Positions 17,834-20,938 of a stretch of DNA of 20,938 bases are shown here, piece after piece. The stretch covers positions 63,349 through 84,286 of the forward strand of contig BFEA01000751.1 of assembly GCA_003427395.1 (NCBI GenBank), in the 5' to 3' direction. The notes beneath the pieces were generated by a model. That model was not told the origin of the DNA, made no database searches, and saw only the letters and a program-made list of their open reading frames with translations. The first letter of the stretch is position 1. Every line of letters starts with the position of its first letter. The DNA comes from Chara braunii (lineage: Eukaryota > Streptophyta > Charophyceae > Charales > Characeae). The position numbers were made by a program, and so were the translations under genes.

Positions 17834-18031
17834 TCAGTGTCTGCATCCTCCGACCCTCTTCTCACCCCGTCTCCTACAAGAATCTCTCAAAATTTCAGGA
17901 TCCCAAGATAGTACCCATCGTCGCGTCGGGCGCACCCATCCTGTATCCTGGTTGCTTATGGTACATTTGCATTTCCGAAACAGAGTCCCTAACTAATTCA
18001 CAATTCAAAATCAAAATCAAAACTCAAAAAT
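17834..18031. other. No recognisable gene
   Basis: Downstream of the TATA-like box; ends in an AATTCAAAATCAAAATC low-complexity stretch. Nothing coding is supported. Confidence 0.4.
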
Positions 18032-18263
18032 CTGCCAAGCCCCTAATTAAGGCAGCCGCATGAGCCGAAAGTCCAAATGATGAGGTCTACACATCCCTAC
18101 GGAAAAATCCCTTGTGGGATCCGACGGTCCTACTTCCAAAATGGTTTCTGCCAACGTCCTAATGAAGACCGCCGCAGGAGCCGAAAGTCAAAATGATGAA
18201 ACTGCAACAACCCATTGAAAACCAGCCGGGGTATCCGAAAGTCTTACTTTCAAGAAAGGCAGG
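18032..18263 (+). repeat. 116-bp tandem duplication, diverged
   Basis: Two units (18032-18147 and 18148-18263) share CTGCCAA, CCTAAT.AAG, GCCGCA.GAGCCGAAAGTC, AAATGATGA and a TCCGA.GGTC/TCCGAAAGTC block at the same offsets. Identity is moderate, so it is an old duplication. The function is unknown. Confidence 0.7.
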
Positions 18264-18618
18264 CGGGGCAGACCCGCATCCTCCCTAGGATCCGTATAGA
18301 TACCTGATCGTTGTCTCCTGCCTAGTCTAGCTGAAGTCGGTCTCCCCAGGGATTTATGTCCGAACCGTTTATGCGTTCGACGTCCTGTACCCCTCGTAGT
18401 ACTATAACTGAGTGAAACGAGTTACCGAAAAGCTAAGCCGTGAAAACCAAGTAGAAATAGAAATAGACTAGGATAAAATAGGATAGAACTCAGCGGGCCG
18501 TATTTCCGTTCTGGACCCGCCTATCGTGTCTTTCCCTAACCTGGCTGGCCGAATTCATATTCAGCGTCAACAGGCACAGTAGTACTCAATTTGGGACAGC
18601 CATGTGGTACGGTACTAC

Positions 18619-18620
<2 letters not shown>
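18264..18620. other. No recognisable gene
   Basis: Unique-looking sequence with a short TAGAAATAGAAATAGA run at about 18450. No frame of note. Confidence 0.5.
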
Positions 18621-18694
<74 letters not shown>

Positions 18695-18767
18695 GAAAGA
18701 GAAAAAGAAACACAGAGAGAGAGAGAGAGAGGTGAGGTGGAGAGAAAGAGACGGAGACACACAGAGG

Positions 18768-18811
<44 letters not shown>
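18621..18811. repeat. (GA)n microsatellite cluster
   Basis: Three GA blocks (about 18623-18691, 18714-18732, 18767-18810) joined by purine-rich linkers. Glu/Arg frames over it are artefacts. Confidence 0.97.
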
Positions 18812-18813
<2 letters not shown>

Positions 18814-19078
18814 TGCCAGTTCACGGATAGTAGAGCAGTGTTCTTTGCAGACCTGAACGTGCCAGGTTGGTTTCAGTGCCGATGTATTTTATTCACGGTA
18901 CTCGGTTTGTCGTATTTAAGGAGAGGCCGAAAATGGGTTCTCCAGGTCCCTGGCGTCATGTGCTGGTGGTTCAAAGTGACAGTTCATCCACGGTAGAACA
19001 CTACGGGAGAAAGTATGATTAACTTGGACCGAATATGAAGGTTTGTTGATGGCGAGGCATGACGTATGGGGCATGTTG
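18812..19078. other. No recognisable gene; one TATTTAAG box
   Basis: GTATTTAAGGAGAG at about 18913 is TATA-like but I find no matching start or exon downstream. Confidence 0.4.
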
Positions 19079-19188
19079 CGGGTGGCTTCAGCATGAAAAA
19101 AAGAAAGGAAAAACAGGAGAGACAAAAAAGGAATGAAGTGAGGGAAAAAAACAAAAAATGTTTGGTCGCCGGTGGCCTCAGCGTGAAA
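19079..19188 (+). repeat. ~93-bp tandem repeat, left of the TIR element
   Basis: The unit begins GGTGGCTTCAGCATGAAA (about 19082) and again GGTGGCCTCAGCGTGAAA (about 19171). The second unit is interrupted by the TIR element right after GTGAAA. Its remainder (AACAGAAGAGACAAAAAAGG, GGGTCGCCGG) resumes at 20339. Confidence 0.75.
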
Positions 19189-19269
19189 GGGAAATTTTTT
19201 GAAGTGCCCCTCAAGTTTGCGTTTTTTTGCGTTTTGCCCCTTCGACGAACGACTTACCCTGATTTGCCC
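19189..19269 (+). repeat. Left terminal inverted repeat
   Basis: Pairs with 20258-20338 in reverse complement along its full 81 bp, with scattered mismatches and no gaps by eye. Confidence 0.85.
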
Positions 19270-19515
19270 ATGGGAACTTTCGTGCAGGCCCCTGTCAGTG
19301 AGGGGCACAACTTTTGGGAATGCCCCTATCGGACCGCCGGTCCCATTTCCAGTGGTGGATGTTTGATTTGCCCTTTCGCGATGGATGCATCTTCCTGGGA
19401 TGCCCTCCAACGGGGAGGCCCTAAGAATTTGAATTCAAACTCCTTGCTTTCCAGGCCGCCGCCACGCAGAAAAACAACACTCCACTCCGCGTTCTGTCCA
19501 CTGCTGCAATCCACC

Positions 19516-19583
19516 ATGGAGTTCATTCTTCTACTACTGCGACCAGCCGTCACCTTCGACGTCCTCGGAGTACGTTGCCAAAG
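19516..19583 (+). other. Candidate first coding exon inside the TIR element
   Basis: CCACCATGG is an ideal translation-start context. The frame reads MEFILLLLRPAVTFDVLGVR and ends at CAAAG|GTGAGT, a near-consensus donor. The following (CT)n(GT)n and second (CT)n tracts (19611-20070) would be intronic. A possible acceptor is CTCTGAG just after the last CT tract. The short peptide is not assignable to a family, and transcription is unproven. Confidence 0.3.
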
Positions 19584-19607
19584 GTGAGTGTTCCTCCCCT
19601 TCTTCCA

Positions 19608-19708
<101 letters not shown>

Positions 19709-20002
19709 CACGATTGTCACTATCACAACCCCGTTCAGCACGGTCATGGGGGGATGAAAATTGCCCTGCTCTGTTGCTCTTGCCTTGCCGCACTGCTCAG
19801 TGCTCACCTCTGTCGCTCTCGGCATGTGTGCACGTGTACACTTGTGCATGCATGCACAAAGTCGTGCCATTGGTTGCTTGCCCCATTAACGCCCCGCCAC
19901 GACCAACAAACCACATCCTTGAAACTGTCGGAGTTACTGCCACCGCCACCTCGTTTACTTCCACCTCCCTCTCCTCTTCCCCCTTCACTCCTTTGTACTG
20001 CT

Positions 20003-20003
<1 letters not shown>

Positions 20004-20070
<67 letters not shown>
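20004..20070. repeat. (CT)n microsatellite
   Basis: About 30 CT units ending in CTTTCTCTGAG, inside the TIR element. Confidence 0.97.
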
Positions 20071-20071
<1 letters not shown>

Positions 20072-20257
20072 GAGAAAGTTGTGGAGCTAGGAGGGTGATG
20101 TACAGCAGAGCACATACCATTAGAGATGGCGGTACCCAACAGCTTTCCGATAGGGGCATACTGGAAATTTGGCACCGGTACCGGTAGGAGCATATTGAAC
20201 ATATTTCAGTCCCAAACGACCCCAAGGTTTTTTTGGAAACTTGAATCGTTGTCAGAG

Positions 20258-20338
20258 GGGCAAATCAGGGTAAGTCGGCCGTAGGAGGGGCAAAACACAA
20301 ATAAACACAAACTTCAGGGGCATTTCAAAAGTTTTCCC
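20258..20338 (-). repeat. Right terminal inverted repeat
   Basis: Reverse complement of 19189-19269. It ends TTTTCCC at 20338, where the flanking A-run begins. Confidence 0.85.
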
Positions 20339-20430
20339 AAAAAAAAAAGGATAAACAGAAGAGACAAAAAAGGAATGTACTCGGGGGAAAAAACAAACAA
20401 TTTTGGGTCGCCGGTCACTTCAGAATTCGT
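20339..20430 (+). repeat. Remainder of the interrupted ~93-bp tandem unit and start of the next
   Basis: Aligns with 19090-19180 in direct orientation (AACAGAAGAGACAAAAAAGG, GGGTCGCCGGTCACTTCAG). Together with 19171-19188 it makes a complete unit split by the transposon. Confidence 0.75.
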
Positions 20431-20436
20431 CTTTTT

Positions 20437-20464
20437 GTTCTGTCTTTCCTTCGAAAGACAGAAC
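20437..20464. other. Perfect 12-bp hairpin with 4-nt loop
   Basis: GTTCTGTCTTTC (20437-20448), loop CTTC, GAAAGACAGAAC (20453-20464). No T-run or gene end is attached, so a role is unknown. Confidence 0.8.
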
Positions 20465-20622
20465 CGAATGTTTATGCCTCTTATGCACACCACGACAACA
20501 CAGTCCGAGAAGCCGCAAAAGACACACCCTGGAAGAGAAGCAAACAACAGATCGAAGTTCAAAAACTCATGCTCAGATCCAAGGATATCCATAGCCAGCC
20601 ACAAAAACGAGCACCGGTGATG

Positions 20623-20731
20623 TCCCTCGACCGGTTTCATCTGCCCACCGAGCAAAACTCATCAGGAGGGTGAACGCAAGTTCGTGTGCCCAAAGAGGAG
20701 GCTGAAGCCGTGCCTCCCCTATTTAACAGAT
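20623..20731 (+). repeat. TATA-containing repeat family, copy 2
   Basis: Diverged copy of 17728-17833: TCCCTCGACCGG, CATCAGGAGGGTGA, GTTCGTGTGCCC, GCCGTGCCTCCCC and then TATTTAA in place of TTATATA. The rest to the window end (20938) shows no further clear feature. Confidence 0.5.
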
Positions 20732-20938
20732 CTTCCAAAACCTTACTAACGAAAACCCAGAACGCAGCGTACCCGCCGAGTCCACCTACTCGTGTTGAGT
20801 CCAACGTACGACCCTACTCTTCTACCATTCGTCGTTATGGCGACAGCCCAGATTTAACTACTCATAACGAAATGTAGCCGAAATGCTTACCAGGTTCATT
20901 ACCTGCGTCGTCCAAAATAAATCCGAAGTTTCTGAAAA

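Noticed and set aside
18032-18263. C/D snoRNA pair based on AAATGATGA boxes
   Set aside because: No matching D box (CTGA) at the proper spacing in either unit.
18591-18856. Glu/Arg and Leu/Ser repeat frames over GA and CT tracts (also at 1208, 17467, 19588, 19804)
   Set aside because: Direct translation of dinucleotide repeats in all frames; not genes.

Overview
This is non-coding, repeat-dominated eukaryotic nuclear DNA: long CT, GA, GT, CTTT, poly(A) and AT microsatellites, relics of several mobile-element classes, and no intact host gene that I can support. There are no bacterial operons, tRNAs or rRNAs. The type III (plant/viroid-like) hammerhead ribozymes and a Penelope-like element with an N-terminal GIY-YIG domain lacking a visible CCHH cluster both point weakly to the green lineage or a protist. 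My best guess is a streptophyte (charophyte-type) alga, with low confidence.

Layout. 1-2735: simple repeats, two A-tailed retroposon 3' ends, a G-rich tandem tract, a 36-bp-arm hairpin, and a naked poly(A) tract flanked by a 12-bp direct repeat. 2736-3555: two MITE-like elements sharing a TTAAACCACC-type end, with a second naked poly(A)/poly(T) insertion between them. 3585-4675: a large imperfect palindrome carrying four hammerhead copies (two minus, two plus), one with a complete canonical core. 4683-10936 (minus strand): an almost complete but decayed Penelope-like retroelement with about 435-475-bp direct terminal repeats (pseudo-LTRs), a gag-like ORF1, a GIY-YIG endonuclease, and then a reverse transcriptase preceded by a C-x-C motif. 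This is the permuted order of the Naiad/Chlamys type. About 11497-17240 (minus strand): an autonomous Helitron relic with zinc finger, Helitron N domain, HUH Rep and Pif1 helicase, plus an unexplained long open C-terminal or downstream reading frame ending near an 18-bp GC palindrome. 17490-19078: microsatellites, a repeat family with a TATA-like box and a 116-bp tandem duplication. 19079-20430: a ~93-bp tandem repeat interrupted by a ~1.15-kb element with 81-bp terminal inverted repeats, which carries a Kozak-ATG/first-exon-like segment. A second diverged copy of the TATA-containing family follows.

The two autonomous elements are both broken. In each, the successive conserved blocks stay largely in one frame, interrupted by stop codons that are mostly explained by C-to-T (or G-to-A) changes, plus a few frameshifts. 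This looks like silenced, methylated transposons decaying in place. The most interesting objects are the permuted Penelope-like element with its gag-like SAP-containing ORF1 and long pseudo-LTRs, the adjacent inverted array of type III hammerheads, the Helitron's extra open frame, and the TIR element that may have captured a gene start.
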